64,000 bases of DNA, taken from the NCBI GenBank assembly GCA_037957365.1, contig JARHVA010000002.1, positions 1,957,001-2,021,000 of the forward strand, written 5' to 3'. Positions within the stretch are counted from its first letter, which is position 1; every line of letters starts with the position of its first letter. This DNA comes from Torreya grandis (lineage: Eukaryota; Streptophyta; Pinopsida; Cupressales; Taxaceae). The position numbers and the translations under genes are program-made. A model generated the notes under the pieces. It was not told the origin of the DNA and did no database searches. It was given only the letters and a program-made list of their open reading frames with translations. Of the stretch, positions 11,501 to 22,830 are shown piece by piece.

Positions 11501-12999
11501 CAAGGCCATCCTTAGCATCAACAACTTCGACAGGTTTCTAGACCAAGCCCCTTCTTTGGGTTATAGACCAAGTGAAGAAAAACAATGATGTGATGAGAAA
11601 GATAGGGTATATTTACATAGTGAAAATTATTCAAAAACAAAAGGCTAATCCCCTGAAGAAGGCCAGAACACATACCTGAATGACATTCACTGACAAGTGG
11701 GAAAGGAGTGTAAAAGTAGCTATTCTCCTCTAAATTCACTAAAAAGAATTCTCCCCTAGAAATCTAATCCATCTATAGCTATAATCTCAAGGATCCATCA
11801 AGGAATGAATTAAATCATAATTCACAAGTCTTGGATGACATGGTGAAACACAAAATGGACAAAGATAAATCCACCATGGAAGAGCTAAAGGTGCAGAACT
11901 AGGCTATGATCTAGTACTTGTAAAAGTTACTTAGTGAGCCTTAGGTAGTGACTCCAACTACCATCCAGGCTCTCAACCCTTCCCTTATCTCTCTTGGATC
12001 ACTAGACTTCACTCGCAATGATGATTTGAAGACTAGAGGATGGGCAACAAAAGATTGGAAATAGGACTTGATATCCTAATTCAAGGAAGTCATCCATAGA
12101 ACCATGGAATGGCTTGGTAATGAGACAGACAGATGAGGAGAGTGTAGCTCCCTAACATTTGTATATGATGCTAATATCAAGATTTGGGAGGCACTTAGGG
12201 ACAAAATAGATGAGATATGTAATATGGGAAAAGATGCATTAGTAACAAAAAATATTGTCTCTTCAAATGATCTTAAAATGCCCAGAGAATACTAGTTAGC
12301 CATAAATCACATGTTAATCATGCTTACTGATGGCACCTTTGATATAAAAGGAGAAGAGCAGTCTCTCAAGATTATGAGGATAGAAATTGAGTCCACTCTA
12401 AGAGAAATGGTGAAGCTTGATGGTTCAGTGTACTTAAAAAAAGAATTGGTTGAGGATGCTTTGAAGAACCTCATCAATGTACCCAATGGAGCCTTCAATA
12501 GCCAAAAGATAAGGGACCTAGTATCACTTGAAAAGTCTTGTGACTAGTTAGATGCATTGGTACATAAGAACTAGGGAGTGATCCAAAGGACCACCAACTA
12601 GATAGAAGAATATAATTCCAAATTTAAGTATCAAGTGGGCCTAAATAAAAAGATCCTCACCACTATGATTACAAAGTTTGTTACATACAAGAACAAGTTG
12701 GCAAAGGACACGGTCATCAATGTGGATTATGCATCATGACTTGATGCCCTTGAATTATTTCCTAAAATAAAATCATTCCATACCTCCCTTTATCTTCTTG
12801 TCCTTTTCTCCCTTTTTGTCCCTTTCTCTATTTTCCCATTGGGAAACCATTGTACCTTACCTTCTAGTGGCACATCCCTTTCAGGGCTTATTTTATTTAA
12901 GAAAGGGACGTCTTTGTTTCTTTGCACAAGTGGAAAAAGTTTTATTTTGTCTCTTGTGGGTTTCTTTTATGTGTACATAACTATAAATATTATTTTTTA
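8534..12999 (+). pseudogene. Very long decayed ORF downstream of G1 pol, unknown function
   Basis: From ATG at 8534 (MAASSTTSKG) a protein-like reading can be followed for over 4 kb, with stops that are mostly TAG/TAA/TGA in place of Gln, Arg or Trp. Open pieces include 8932-9189, 10049-10357, 10674-10865 and 12311-12547. The N-terminal third is globular (VEFNEFPQYVISMATIIYG, NYDIRWLVNMVTNV); the middle is acidic and Pro/Lys-rich (TTEEGEDDEEG); the C-terminal third is probably helical (LVEDALKNLINVPNGAF, KIRDLVSLEK). The last in-frame part, 12780-12999, has two hydrophobic runs (SLYLLVLFSLFVPF and FILSLVGFFYVYITI). Some Athila-type elements have an extra ORF in this place. I do not recognise the family. 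The hydrophobic tail could be chance reading of T-rich DNA. Confidence 0.5.
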
Positions 13000-14290
13000 G
13001 TGGGGAATCATGTCTTTCATCATCACGAGAACATAACTACAAGTCCAAGGAATCAAGTTCACTGTAACCAACCCCAGACCTATGAAGGAATCTTCCAGCT
13101 GGGTTATCTTTGTAGAATATGCCAAGTATGGATATGTAATTGTATAAGTAAAGGGGGTTTATCCCTTTATAAATGTCATCTAAAATTTGAGTTTAGAAAA
13201 TATAGCTCAAAGAGTCATCCCTATGTAGTGGCTTGGTGCCAAATCAATTTCAGTTGTAAAATCATTGCCAAGTTTTGAGATCATCCATGATGTTCCCTTG
13301 TTATAGAGTCATTCTGCATAGTGTCTCATGATATCCATTTTTCAAGAAATATATTTTAATTTATCCTTTCTCAGTGAGTGAATAAAATATGTTCATGGTT
13401 TCCATTCTATCTTGTTGTTTAAGTGTAGTGTTTCTTTTCAAAAACTAAATAGATTGGTTGTCTAGTGTGTGTTTATCTGTGGTAGTCATTTAAAAGGTGC
13501 AACCAGAATGTAAGATCCTTTCCATTTTAAAGTTTTGTGGAATAAAGCATTGATATCCTTTTTAAGGGTAGTCTTAAGATCACGAATACAACAAGAAATA
13601 ATTATTGATGGGTAACTTGTAGTGTTGTTTGTAATTCTTCAAGGACAATTTATGCATAGTTTCTTCCTAGCTATCTCCAGAATCAAGTAAGCATATATTG
13701 ATAAATATTATATCATGATTATGTGAATCCCTCCATGCTTATTTATTATCCCTCCACATCTTTTTATCAATCTATTCATATAAACATTATCCTACCCTAT
13801 TCTACCCCACACATAACATATAGCTCACATACCATAAGTGTTGCTGCCCAATGGATGCATTATACATTGTTTACCTAAAGTGTGTTCATTTTATGTGCTC
13901 ACTTATTATTTGTCATTAAAAAAAATCTCCACATTGAATATTTCAACCATTTTCTCATCTATATTAAGTATCTCTCATATGATATAAGGCATTCATGCAT
14001 TTTATGTGATAGCCCTTCTCGAGTGAAGTGTGTGAGTTTGGATATGCTTTGGTCATACCCCCTCTTTCCTAATTACAAATCCTCATAAATTTTTAAGGTT
14101 TAAAATCCCTTCACTAGAATGAGCTACCCCCATAGGTCCTCTCACCTTGGTTTAGGTAGAGCCAAAAGTAGTAGGGACTAACCATCCCCTCTATCCAGAC
14201 CCTCCCAGTCATTGTCTCCATCTAGTTCTTTCAAGGTGATGAGCCCTTCCCAGCTCTAATGACATCTCAAGTGGCTCCTAACCTTCTAAT
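13000..14290. other. AT-rich stretch, probably G1 3' untranslated/LTR DNA, no gene
   Basis: No coding motif, primer site or clear LTR pair was found. A purine run aagtaaaggggg at 13144-13155 could be a polypurine tract, but no matching LTR start follows it. Open frames here (13882-14088 and the like) show no similarity to element proteins. Confidence 0.35.
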
Positions 14291-14294
14291 TTCA

Positions 14295-14308
14295 CCCCCC
14301 CTTTTTTC
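14295..14308 (-). other. Polypurine-tract-like run of the chromovirus
   Basis: Minus strand ggaaaaaagggggg followed by gTGAAATTAG, placed just after the integrase C-terminal part, where a polypurine tract and 3' LTR start are expected. No LTR with the same start was found at the other end, so the 3' LTR is unconfirmed. Confidence 0.4.
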
Positions 14309-14339
14309 CTAGGGGGTGTGAGGCTGAGTGATGATGATG

Positions 14340-15130
14340 TGAAACCAGGAACTAACACACTCCATATGACAACTTAATTTCATATGCAATGGTCGATAAC
14401 TTTTTGAGAATTTTATAAGGCACAATTTCTTTCCACTTAAGCTTGTTACACTCCCCTTTTGGAAATATTTTTTATGCAAATGAGCCAAAACCAGGTCCCC
14501 AACTTCAAAATTTTGTTCCCTTACTTATTTTATCAACATGTTCTTCATATTTTCTAATAATTTCCTCCAATATCCTTTCGACCTTACTATGCACATTAGG
14601 CATCAATTTTGCATAATATTCACCTTCAACACTTCATATAATCAACTCATATGTACTTAATTTCAAAATACACCTTGGGGATACTACCATATATAATTTT
14701 AAAATGACTCATCTTTGTATTTCAATTGGCTGAATTATTATAAGTGAATTTAGCTTGGGCTAGTACCAAATCCCATTATTTTGGCTTATCTCCAACTAAT
14801 CATCTCACCAAATTACCAACACTATGATTCATAATTTTTATTTTCCAATTTATTTTTGGATGAAAGGCTAAGCTGAAATCCAATCTTATACCCATTTTTT
14901 ACCAAAATGTCCTCTAAAATTCCTAATAAATTTTGAGTCTTTATTCGACATAATAATCATTGGAAACCCATGCAATCTCACAACCTCATTAAAAGATAGG
15001 TTAGCAACATTTATGGCATCACTAGTTCCCTTGCATGCTATGAAGCATACCATTTTAGAAAATTTACCAAAAAAAACAAAAAATGGATACATTACCTCAT
15101 ATATTTATTAAAAATCAAGGAATGAAATCC
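14340..15130 (-). pseudogene. Chromovirus integrase remnant
   Basis: Open piece 15092-14886 reads GKFSKMVCFIACKGTSDA and VVRLHGFPMIIMSNKDSKF, which match the integrase core around the first and second catalytic Asp (the first at the VDRFSKM position is lost; the second is the Asp in NKDSKF). The C-terminal part follows at about 14520-14360 (VGDLVLAHLHKKYFPKGECN, KLKWKEIVPYKILKKLST), typical of chromovirus integrase tails. Function in the family: joins element DNA to the host chromosome. Broken here. Confidence 0.7.
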
Positions 15131-15299
15131 ATGCTTAACACCTTCCATGGTCTATCTGGAACATGTAATGGTTGATATAAACCAGTCTTTTAGATTTTTC
15201 CCTTTGCATGCTACAAAAATTTACACATTTACTTGAATTTATTCACATCCATACTCAATTATGGCCAAAAAGTTTTATCATACCCACAATGCCTAGCCA

Positions 15300-15867
15300 T
15301 ACCTCCGCTTTGTTTATCCTTCAACAGGTTATTCCTCATAGAGCCTTAAGGTATGCATAAGATCTTCAATCATGTACTACAACCATGGAGTTTTGTCCAT
15401 TTATATGGAATTTTTTCATGATGACCATGATTTTCAAAAATCTTCATCATCTTTATGTACTTCATTGAATCAAATCTAATGACTTCAAGTTTGAACTCAT
15501 TTACAACAAAATATTTCCTACTCAAGGCATATACAACCTTATTATATTTCCTACTTATATGTTTTAAAATAAAGGAATAACTCTAAATAAATTCCACCCA
15601 TTTCATATGCCTTTTATTTAGCTTACCTTGGTTTTTTATTATCTATTGGGCCGAGTGATTGTATACAAAATAAGTGCTTTTAGTAACAAATAATGCCACT
15701 TCTTAAGAGCTTACACTATTGCATAACACTATTGATCATAAAGAACACATTTTAACTTTGCATCATTTAATTTATCACTAAAATATACAATAGGCTTACT
15801 TTATTTAATTATCATGGATATAATTTCTATTCCATGTGACCTAAAAATTATTCTCTATTGTGGTTGT
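15300..15867 (-). pseudogene. Chromovirus RNase H remnant
   Basis: With several stops, the minus strand reads YFSDKLNDAKLKCVLYDQ then CYAIV, ALKKWHYLLLKALILYT, close to the family's RNase H around its catalytic Glu. The final Asp region cannot be read with confidence. It removes the RNA strand after first-strand synthesis in intact relatives. Confidence 0.6.
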
Positions 15868-16768
15868 CTAATGTAAATTATTTCTATCTCCTTTCATAAT
15901 TTTCATAATTAGGGCACATATACCACTAAAGTTTCTAATATACTTTCTATATAAACTTACTAATCCATAAAAAAAAATAGTGTCAAACATACATTTTGCT
16001 GAAGGCCACTCCATAATTACTTTCACTTTTTTAGGGTCCATCCTTAACTCATCTTTTGAGATCACAAATCCCAAATACACTAGCTCTTGCATGAAGTTAC
16101 ATTTATTCAAATTAATCAACAATTTATATTATTTTAACTTATCCAAGACCAACCTCAAATTATTTAAATGTTATTCTTTTGAGTGAATGAAAATCAAAAT
16201 ATCATCTAAGTAAAAAAAACAAAAATTTACCTATGAACGGCTTCAACACCTCATTCATGAGCCTCGTAAATATACTTGGATCATTTGTTAACCCAAATGG
16301 CATAACTGGCCACTCATACAATTGATTATTTATCTTAAAGTTAGTTTTCCATTCATCACCTTATCTTATTCATATTTGGTGATACCCGCTCTTTAAATCT
16401 ATATTATTGAAGAATTTGGCTCCATTTAGAAAACCCATTATTTCATCCATCCTTGGTAATGGAAACCTATGCTTGACAATGATATTATTTATTAACCTTG
16501 AATCTATACAAATTTTACTTTCTCTTTCATTATTTGGTGTTAATATAGTTGTAACTTCACATGGGCTCAAACCCTCTCTATTCAAGCCTTTATTCAACAA
16601 TTTTTGCACATGTTTTTTAATCTTTTTATTCTCGATTGAGATCACTATATAAGTTGCCTTATTGGGAAAGTTTGTGCCCAAAACTATATACATGTGATGG
16701 CCGATATTTATCATGGGTACTAATCCATCAATAATATCATTTGTTATAATATCAACATACTCTCCCAA
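15868..16768 (-). pseudogene. Chromovirus reverse transcriptase remnant
   Basis: Two open pieces cover most of it. 16768-16370 carries the fingers and start of the palm: EGLSPCEVTTILTPN, ICIDSRLINNIIVKHRF, LPRMDEIMGFLNGAKFF, IDLKSGYHQI (the Asp in IDLKSG is the first catalytic one). 16122-15868 carries the C-terminal end: YLGFVISKDELRMDPKKVKV, FYGLVSLYRKYIRNFS. The part with the YxDD site lies between, at about 16200-16330, and is broken by shifts. Confidence 0.75.
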
Positions 16769-17400
16769 TCAATTATGAACTTCAATGGGAAGATAACTTA
16801 CCTCAATGTCTATTATAACTGATATGGGTTTTGCAATGAAAGTAAAGCATGCCTCCTCTTCCCTTACTACTTTAAAAATTTATTTTCCTAAAACCATCAT
16901 CACCTTTGAAATACTATCCACTTCTTCCCCTTTATTCTTCACTAGAATCAAGGTGAACTTATTTTCACTAATCTCAAGAGTGTAAGTATTTGCTCTTCCA
17001 TTATGCACAACCCTTCTATCATACTTTTATGGCCTTCTCAATAACACATGATGCACATCTATGGGCATAATGTCACACAAAATGTCATATCTATATAGCC
17101 AATTTGAATATTCACCATAAATTATTCATTTTGTATCACTTGATGGATTTCAAGAAACAATGAAACTTTGTATGGGTTAGGGTGTACTAGCCTTTTCATC
17201 CCAAGTTTCTCAACCATTTATTTAGACACCAATGTATTTGTCTTATCACTATTAATGAATACCTTAAAACACTTACCTCCATATATAAAAATAGTTTGGA
17301 CTATAATATTTCTTTTTACATGTTCATTCACTTCCTTGGGTAGTCTTAATGATGCTCTTTCATCATAATCACCTCTTCTTTCTCTTTCTCTTTTCCATGT
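16769..17400 (-). pseudogene. Chromovirus protease region remnant
   Basis: Minus strand from about 17220: MVEKLGMKRLVHPNPYKVS, then the part before LLGRPW-like sequence (CIMCYxEGH near 17050), then a tail giving HNGRANTYTLEISENKF in mixed frames. The order and wording match the aspartic protease and the linker to RT in plant chromoviruses. The DSGA site is not readable. Confidence 0.55.
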
Positions 17401-18540
17401 GTTGGGGACCCAATACTTTATTCATCACCATGAAAAATATTCATTATCCCTTTAGTCCTATTATTATTTTTCTATGATGATTATAGACACTCATAAGCTC
17501 TGTGACCAACAAATTTATTACATCCAAATCATTTTCTCATAAAACATGTTCCTCTTATAAAGGATCCTCTTAATCTATAATAATGTCCTCTTACCCTTGT
17601 GTTTTGATTTTGAGATTTGTTTGTTTATCCATCATGAGTTTTATGTCCTCTACCACCACTAATTTTTCATCTTCCTATTGAGGACCATCAACTACATCTA
17701 GAGTTAATTTATTACCTCCTATATAAATTTTATTCTAACTTTCATACACATTGATAGGCTTATTTCACACTTCTTAGGTTAAGAAAAATGATCTCATATT
17801 GAACATTAATACACAACCATTCACATTTTTAGCCACATTCTCTAAGTTATCTTCTACATGTATAACTCTTATAGTGAGCCTATAAAATTATTTTTTATAT
17901 AATTTAATGTTCACCACCTTTTTGCATATGGTCTATAGCTTCCTATACAAACTCATCCAATAGTCTAAAGGAAAGAATTTAAATTTAAATTTCATCGCCA
18001 TTCTATCCCATTACTTTATTTTATCCTTACCTTTCCTCTATCTCTTAGTCTACACATTATCTCAACATAAATATCCATGACCTTTCAACTTTGTGCATAC
18101 AAATTTAACTTTCTTGGGTTCCTCCATTGACTCATAGTCAAAATATTTTTCCATCTATATGATCTAATCTACAAGCTCTTTAGGGATCAAGCTTCCACTA
18201 TGGTAAGGTGCATCTAGCTTTGGGTTATTTCCAAGATATGAAACAACTTTGAGAAATATATTCTTATTTTCATTTTCCATATCTTGAAGAACATGTTCTT
18301 GAACCCCTTCTTAGGCCCATTTTTATTCATTTGCACTCACATATTTAATGTGCATTTATCTCTATTACATCTGGTCTCACTTAGATCCCTCTAATTATCT
18401 CTTCTAGGTATGCAACTCTGGGTGTTATTACTCTTTAAACTATTCTAACATGAATACCTTTGTGTGTCATTATTTCACATAATTTCAAGCTTTTCTTTCA
18501 AAACTTATCAATGACTCAATTGGAGTATTCACACACATCC
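17401..18540 (-). pseudogene. Chromovirus gag remnant
   Basis: Weak, highly broken reading. A zinc-knuckle-like stretch on the minus strand near 17515-17480 gives GCNKFVGHRAYEC, with one Cys, the His and the last Cys in order. The upstream part is AT-rich and full of stops. It is called gag mainly by its place between the primer site and protease. Confidence 0.45.
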
Positions 18541-18547
18541 CAATAAG

Positions 18548-18569
18548 CAAAACCTGGCTCTGGTACTAA
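18548..18569 (-). other. Primer-binding site of the chromovirus (initiator tRNA-Met type)
   Basis: Minus strand TAGTACCAGAGCCAGGTTTT; the site expected from tRNA-Met is TGGTATCAGAGCCAGGTT. Two changes in the first six bases, then a long match. It fixes the orientation and places the 5' LTR immediately to the right. Confidence 0.7.
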
Positions 18570-18573
18570 TTAA

Positions 18574-19940
18574 TGTAATTTAAGAGGCACAAGGTGACAA
18601 CTTAATAAATTCCTCATTCCTTAGTAGTGATATTTCACTCTAAAACTCACTACAAATCAAGATATAAATAAAGACAAACACCTTCTTTATTGAATTTGAG
18701 AAAACATTTAATTCACAATTCATAAATTGAGATCATACGGTCTTATGTCACACTTTTAGGCTTAAATCCATGCATTATTCCCTAAGATATCCTTCATTAT
18801 TCTTTGATTCCATTGACTACTTAATCCTTCTAATGCCAACTCCTCACTTTATTTATACTCCTCCTGATCTTCCCTAAGAAAAAAATCCCGTAAAGTCTTG
18901 GCCTGAGATCCTCTTTTCCCTTTCCTACTCATTATCCATCTCAATTATTATTCTCTAACTACTCATGGCTCCCAAGAAACTTTCAAAATAGTGAGAACAT
19001 GGGTTTTTTAACTTCCCCATGACCATAAAAAATAAGATTTTTTCTTCAATAGAATTCCAATGAGACCCAAAATGCCTTAATTGGTGCCACCATGTGAAAA
19101 TTGTATCCATTTAAAGATCTCTATGTCATTTCCCCATTGTGATCAATTTGAAAACTGACTCCAAGAATAATATTGTGGCATATGGCATTATCCTAGAGAC
19201 TTCATATCATGGACTCCAAAATTTCCCTATGGTATCTAAATTCCCCTATGGACCAATGGTAAATAATAAACATAACATGTAAATGTCACACACAAAGTGG
19301 TCCTTCATTTTATCTTATATTGTGACATTCACGTGAGCATATGGAGTTTCCACTTGTCTTCCTTTCACAAGATCATAAACTTCATGACTTATTTATGACC
19401 ACTTAAAAATGTATGGGGGAAAAACAAGGTTGTGGGCTATATGATTTTATACAGACACTTCAATAAGTTTTTTGTTATGTATACTTCATGCACAAGTTTT
19501 GAGAAACTTGGTTGTCTCTAAGGTTATTGTTTGGTTAATCTTGAGGCCACTACTTTTATGAATCTAAGACTCTGTGGAGTCCATGATACTTTGTGGAGGT
19601 TGTGGGTCCTGATACCCCATGGCTATGAACTCATGAAAAATCTATGAACCAATTTATAGTTCAATGAGTCAATGATGAATTAAATTGGGATATTACCCTT
19701 AATTGTGAATAATTAAGTCCATGGGGCTCTTACCTTTATTCACAATCCAACACTTATAGGAATGAGAAGCCATCAAGAAATCACATAATATATGATATGT
19801 CTTTGTTGAACTTAAATACTTAAGAAAATGAAATGTGACCACCAAAAAATAACTTAAATTCATGATAAGGATGGTGACCCAAAAGTGATCTCTAATAACC
19901 CAAAATAAGACGCAAGGCCCCTTAATGAAAAATTACACAA
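18574..19940 (-). repeat. Probable 5' LTR of the chromovirus plus unassigned AT-rich DNA
   Basis: The LTR should end (minus strand) ...CTTAAATTACA at 18574, next to the primer site. Its outer end could not be placed because no second LTR is visible. Somewhere before about 19940 it passes into the LINE remnant or flanking DNA. No ORF or RNA gene is supported. Confidence 0.4.
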
Positions 19941-20099
19941 AATTCCTAACATTTTTTTTTGATGGAAGGTTTCATATATAACCTAGATGATCCTACATCA
20001 ATAAACTTATCATAGAAGAAGAGATTGAGATAGGGGATGTGTAAACCATTATTATAGGAACATACATACTATCATTTCAAGCAAGAAAAATGTGGATCT

Positions 20100-21286
20100 C
20101 ATCAAATAAATTTATATGGAAGATGTCAAGGTAACTTTATTTTTTATGGTAGGAGATATGACCATTGGGCTAGATGGTTTTCTGAAACTATTCCTTCATC
20201 ATTTTTGGGACTTGATGGGAAAATATTCATTGGGGTGGTATAGGAATCTAGGGAGGCAAGAATAGTTTTAAATAGTTTGAATTCAACTTTATTATCCATA
20301 AATCTCAAGAAGAAATATTTTTTGAATCAAGATGATTTCAGACATATTTCTTTGTGCAACATTATTTACAAGTTAATCTCTAAGTTGTATTAAATAGAAC
20401 CAAAAGGTTCCTACCCATTATCATCTCTAAGGAGTACAAAGACTTTATGGAAGGGAGGAAAATTTTAGAAGGTATTGTTATGGCACATGAAGTTATTCAC
20501 TCTCTAGATGATAGTAGAAGAAAACATATGTTGATGAAGTTAGATATTTCTAGATTTAATGTTAGGATAATTTGGGAGTTCATGCACCAAATTATAGAAA
20601 TATTCAACTTTGATGATAGGTGGAGGGACTAGATTAGAATGTTTTATTATAACCCAAAGTTTTTATTACTAGTAAAAGGTTCTACAAAATGTTTATTTAC
20701 ACATACCATATATATCAAGGGGACCTCCTGTTTGTATATATTTCCATCATCATGGAAGAGTATCTAGGGGAGATCCTGTTTTTTTTAAATTAAGAATAGA
20801 TTCCAAGGCTTGAAGGAATATGAGGGAGGATATTATTACACACACCAACATTTTGAGAATGTTGCCCTCCTTTGTACGACCTCTCTTATCTAAGAAATTT
20901 ATAAATTTAAAGACATAGATTAAGGGTCTATGAAAAATCCTTAGAATAAATTCAATGGTTGAATATCTATTTTTTAAAATTTAAATTAGATAAAACAAGA
21001 CTTTATAACCAAGTAGATAAGTTTTGAGATAGAATATATTCTAGACTAGTATTTTAGCTTGCTTGTCTTAAAAGGGTGAATTATAATTGAGATGTGGAAT
21101 CACATAATGGATAAGATTAAATATAAACTCTCATATTTTAAATGTAATATATCTCTTTGGTGGGTAGACTAACCATGATTAAAACAATTCTTCAAGCAAT
21201 TTATACCTATTGGTTCTCACTTTTGAAATCTCCCTGGAATACTATTAAGTGGATTAAACAAGTTATGAGGGATTTACTTTGGAAAG
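20100..21286 (+). pseudogene. LINE (non-LTR) reverse transcriptase fragment
   Basis: Plus strand reads MEDVKVTLFFMVGDMTIGLD then GFLKLFLHHFWDLMGK, the LINE RT start usually written GPDGFP..FW. It goes on through SLCNIIYKLISKLY-like sequence (20345-20390), the open piece 20447-20632 (EGRKILEGIVMAHEVIHSLD, HMLMKLDISRFNVRI) that covers the first catalytic Asp, and LTMIKTILQAIYTYWFSLLK at 21166-21225 near the RT C-terminus. The YADD region is broken. Neither the endonuclease part nor a 3' tail is seen. Element H cuts it at 21286; the sequence after H (30095 on) begins GISKRIN and may be a few more LINE codons. Confidence 0.75.
21282..21286 (+). other. Target-site duplication of element H, left copy
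   Basis: gaaag directly before the LTR; the same five bases follow the right LTR at 30090-30094. This fixes the element ends. Confidence 0.85.
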
Positions 21287-21981
21287 TGTTGACGTATGGA
21301 AAGTGCACCCTGCGGCAGGAAAACAGATTCCTACCCTCTCCCCACAACATGGAAACCCCTCTCTCGCCTGTGGGATGGCGAAGCAGGAGAGGAGAGTCTC
21401 TAGGTATGGGCTAGTTCCCTCTGATGTATCTTGCTTGTTCTCGGTAGCACAAAAATATAGGTATATAGGTATACTGGGGGGGATGAAAAGAGAGAGAGAG
21501 AGAGAAAACATGAAAACAAACAGCCTACTCTAAAAGAGGTGATACACCAAAAATAGGTTGACCTTCCACATCCACTCTCAGAATCAAAGAAATGCAACAT
21601 ACATACACTGAAACTTGGCAAAAAAGACCAGGTTGTTGGGATGACAGGGAGGTTCCAGTGAAAGATATAGGAAACAGGGAATCACCAAGATGTTGTGGAA
21701 TGCATACTGTAAGTGACCTCTTTTGTTTCTGCACCCTAGATAGAACTCTTCACCTGTAAGCTGCAAATTGACATTCTATAGATAGCTGATACATTAGTAT
21801 TTAAAACCTGTGAGAGCATTTAAAAGGAAATGACTGAGCACAAATTAAACATACATAACATACACAGAGTATCCATCCAAGAAAGAGGTAAAACTGTATT
21901 TATTGATTCAGGTGGGGAAAAAATGCAGAGCTGTGCTCTTTACAAAATTGTCAGAAGATCCTTTAAAATGACCAAGTCTGC

Positions 21982-21990
21982 GTATTTATA
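21982..21990 (-). promoter_or_regulatory. TATA-like box in H LTR
   Basis: Minus strand gatATAAATAcg. The right LTR has the same site with one change (29506-29513). It lies about 550 bp from the U3 start. Confidence 0.5.
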
Positions 21991-22149
21991 TCAAAAGAGA
22001 CAAGAGAAGTTTCATTGGGAAGAGGGAAAACATTGTTGATGATGTCATAAGTCTACCAAGACCATGCTTATTGCCTTGTTTTGCGTGCTAGTTGACTTTA
22101 GCAGCTGGGTGGGTCTTTTCCTGTGTTTTGTGGCCCTTTTTTGCCGTAG

Positions 22150-22530
22150 CCTGTTGTGGGTGGCAAATTTGCCACCTACTGCATGGGCGGCCCTTTTGTT
22201 TTCCCTACTGTGGGCGGGCGGTTCTGTTTTCCCCACCGTTGGGCGGCATTTAGTTTTTTACTTTCCTGTCGGGGGGCGGGGTTTCTATTTTTCTCGCCTT
22301 CGGGTGGGGGTTTCATCTTCGCCACTAGAGGGCGGCGTTTCCATCTTCTACGCCGTGGGCAGGGGTTTTGTTTTCCCCACCATCGGGTGGCATTTTGTTG
22401 TTCGCCACCTTCGAGTAGCCATTTTGATTCTACCACCTGCGGGCAGGTGATGGGCATTCGCCACCCTCGGGTGGCATTCAGCCATTTGCCACCCTCAGGC
22501 GGCGTTCGGCCGTCCGCCTGTGGCTTCGGC
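22150..22530 (-). repeat. GC-rich array of short palindromes in U3 of H (3' LTR)
   Basis: About a dozen degenerate units of roughly 30 bp built on cgccaccctcgggcggc and ttcggccg, each able to fold on itself (CGCC ... GGCG). Base composition differs sharply from the AT-rich surroundings. Many CpG sites remain despite general decay elsewhere in the window. Confidence 0.8.
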
Positions 22531-22539
22531 TGGTCCACA

Positions 22540-22830
22540 AATTGGTGACTCATAGGGGAAGCGTGCCTGTTATGCTTAGAACCCAGTTGCCTCTGAATAT
22601 CCATTGGGTTCGGAGTTAGATGGTGACTTTGAAGAGAGTTCACAACAACCTTCAAGATCCCAAAATCAAATACACAAAATTTACCCCCAAACAAAGGGAA
22701 ACACACAGCTAAAAAAAACAACTAACTGTGCAAACTGCACTTTAGGGAAAATAGGGAAAATTATGTATAGCCAAACCAAAATTCAGTGGCAATGCTTCAA
22801 TGTATCCCGTTAACTGGGATACGCAATTCT
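22540..22830 (-). other. 3' untranslated part of H, shared with LARD-A
   Basis: From the end of integrase to the 3' LTR. About 220 bp next to the LTR align by eye with 60045-60272 of LARD-A, including a hairpin GTGCA-GTT-TGCAC (22728-22740) and the stretch before the LTR, cttcccctatgagtcacca. No polypurine tract is present at the LTR border; the reverse complement of the leader motif sits there instead (22543-22553). Confidence 0.7.

Larger units (their letters stand above)
14310..18547 (-). mobile_element. Chromovirus-like Ty3/gypsy element, decayed internal region
   Basis: Minus strand, in order from 18547 down: gag, protease, reverse transcriptase, RNase H, integrase. The reading is heavily broken. 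Wording of the RT start (FPNKATYIVIS, LSPCEVTTILTPN, DSRLINNIIVKHRFPLPRMD) and protease end matches plant chromoviruses better than Tat or Athila elements. No chromodomain was seen after integrase. The clear 3' LTR is missing, so the left end may be truncated. Confidence 0.75.
21287..22539 (-). repeat. 3' LTR of element H (1253 bp)
   Basis: Plus strand TGTTGACG ... GGTCCACA. The part at 22150-22530, which is the start of U3 on the minus strand, is very GC-rich. The closing ~290 bp in element orientation (21287-21575) are shared with LARD-A. Apparent ORFs inside it, in several frames, are by-products of GC-richness. Confidence 0.9.

Noticed and set aside
21157..21533. Open frames crossing the LINE/LTR junction
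   Set aside because: They join LINE C-terminal codons to LTR sequence by chance at the insertion point.
22064..22721. Overlapping open frames on both strands in the GC-rich LTR end (also 29587-30284)
   Set aside because: They appear in nearly every frame because the DNA is GC-rich and repetitive, lie inside LTRs, and resemble no protein.
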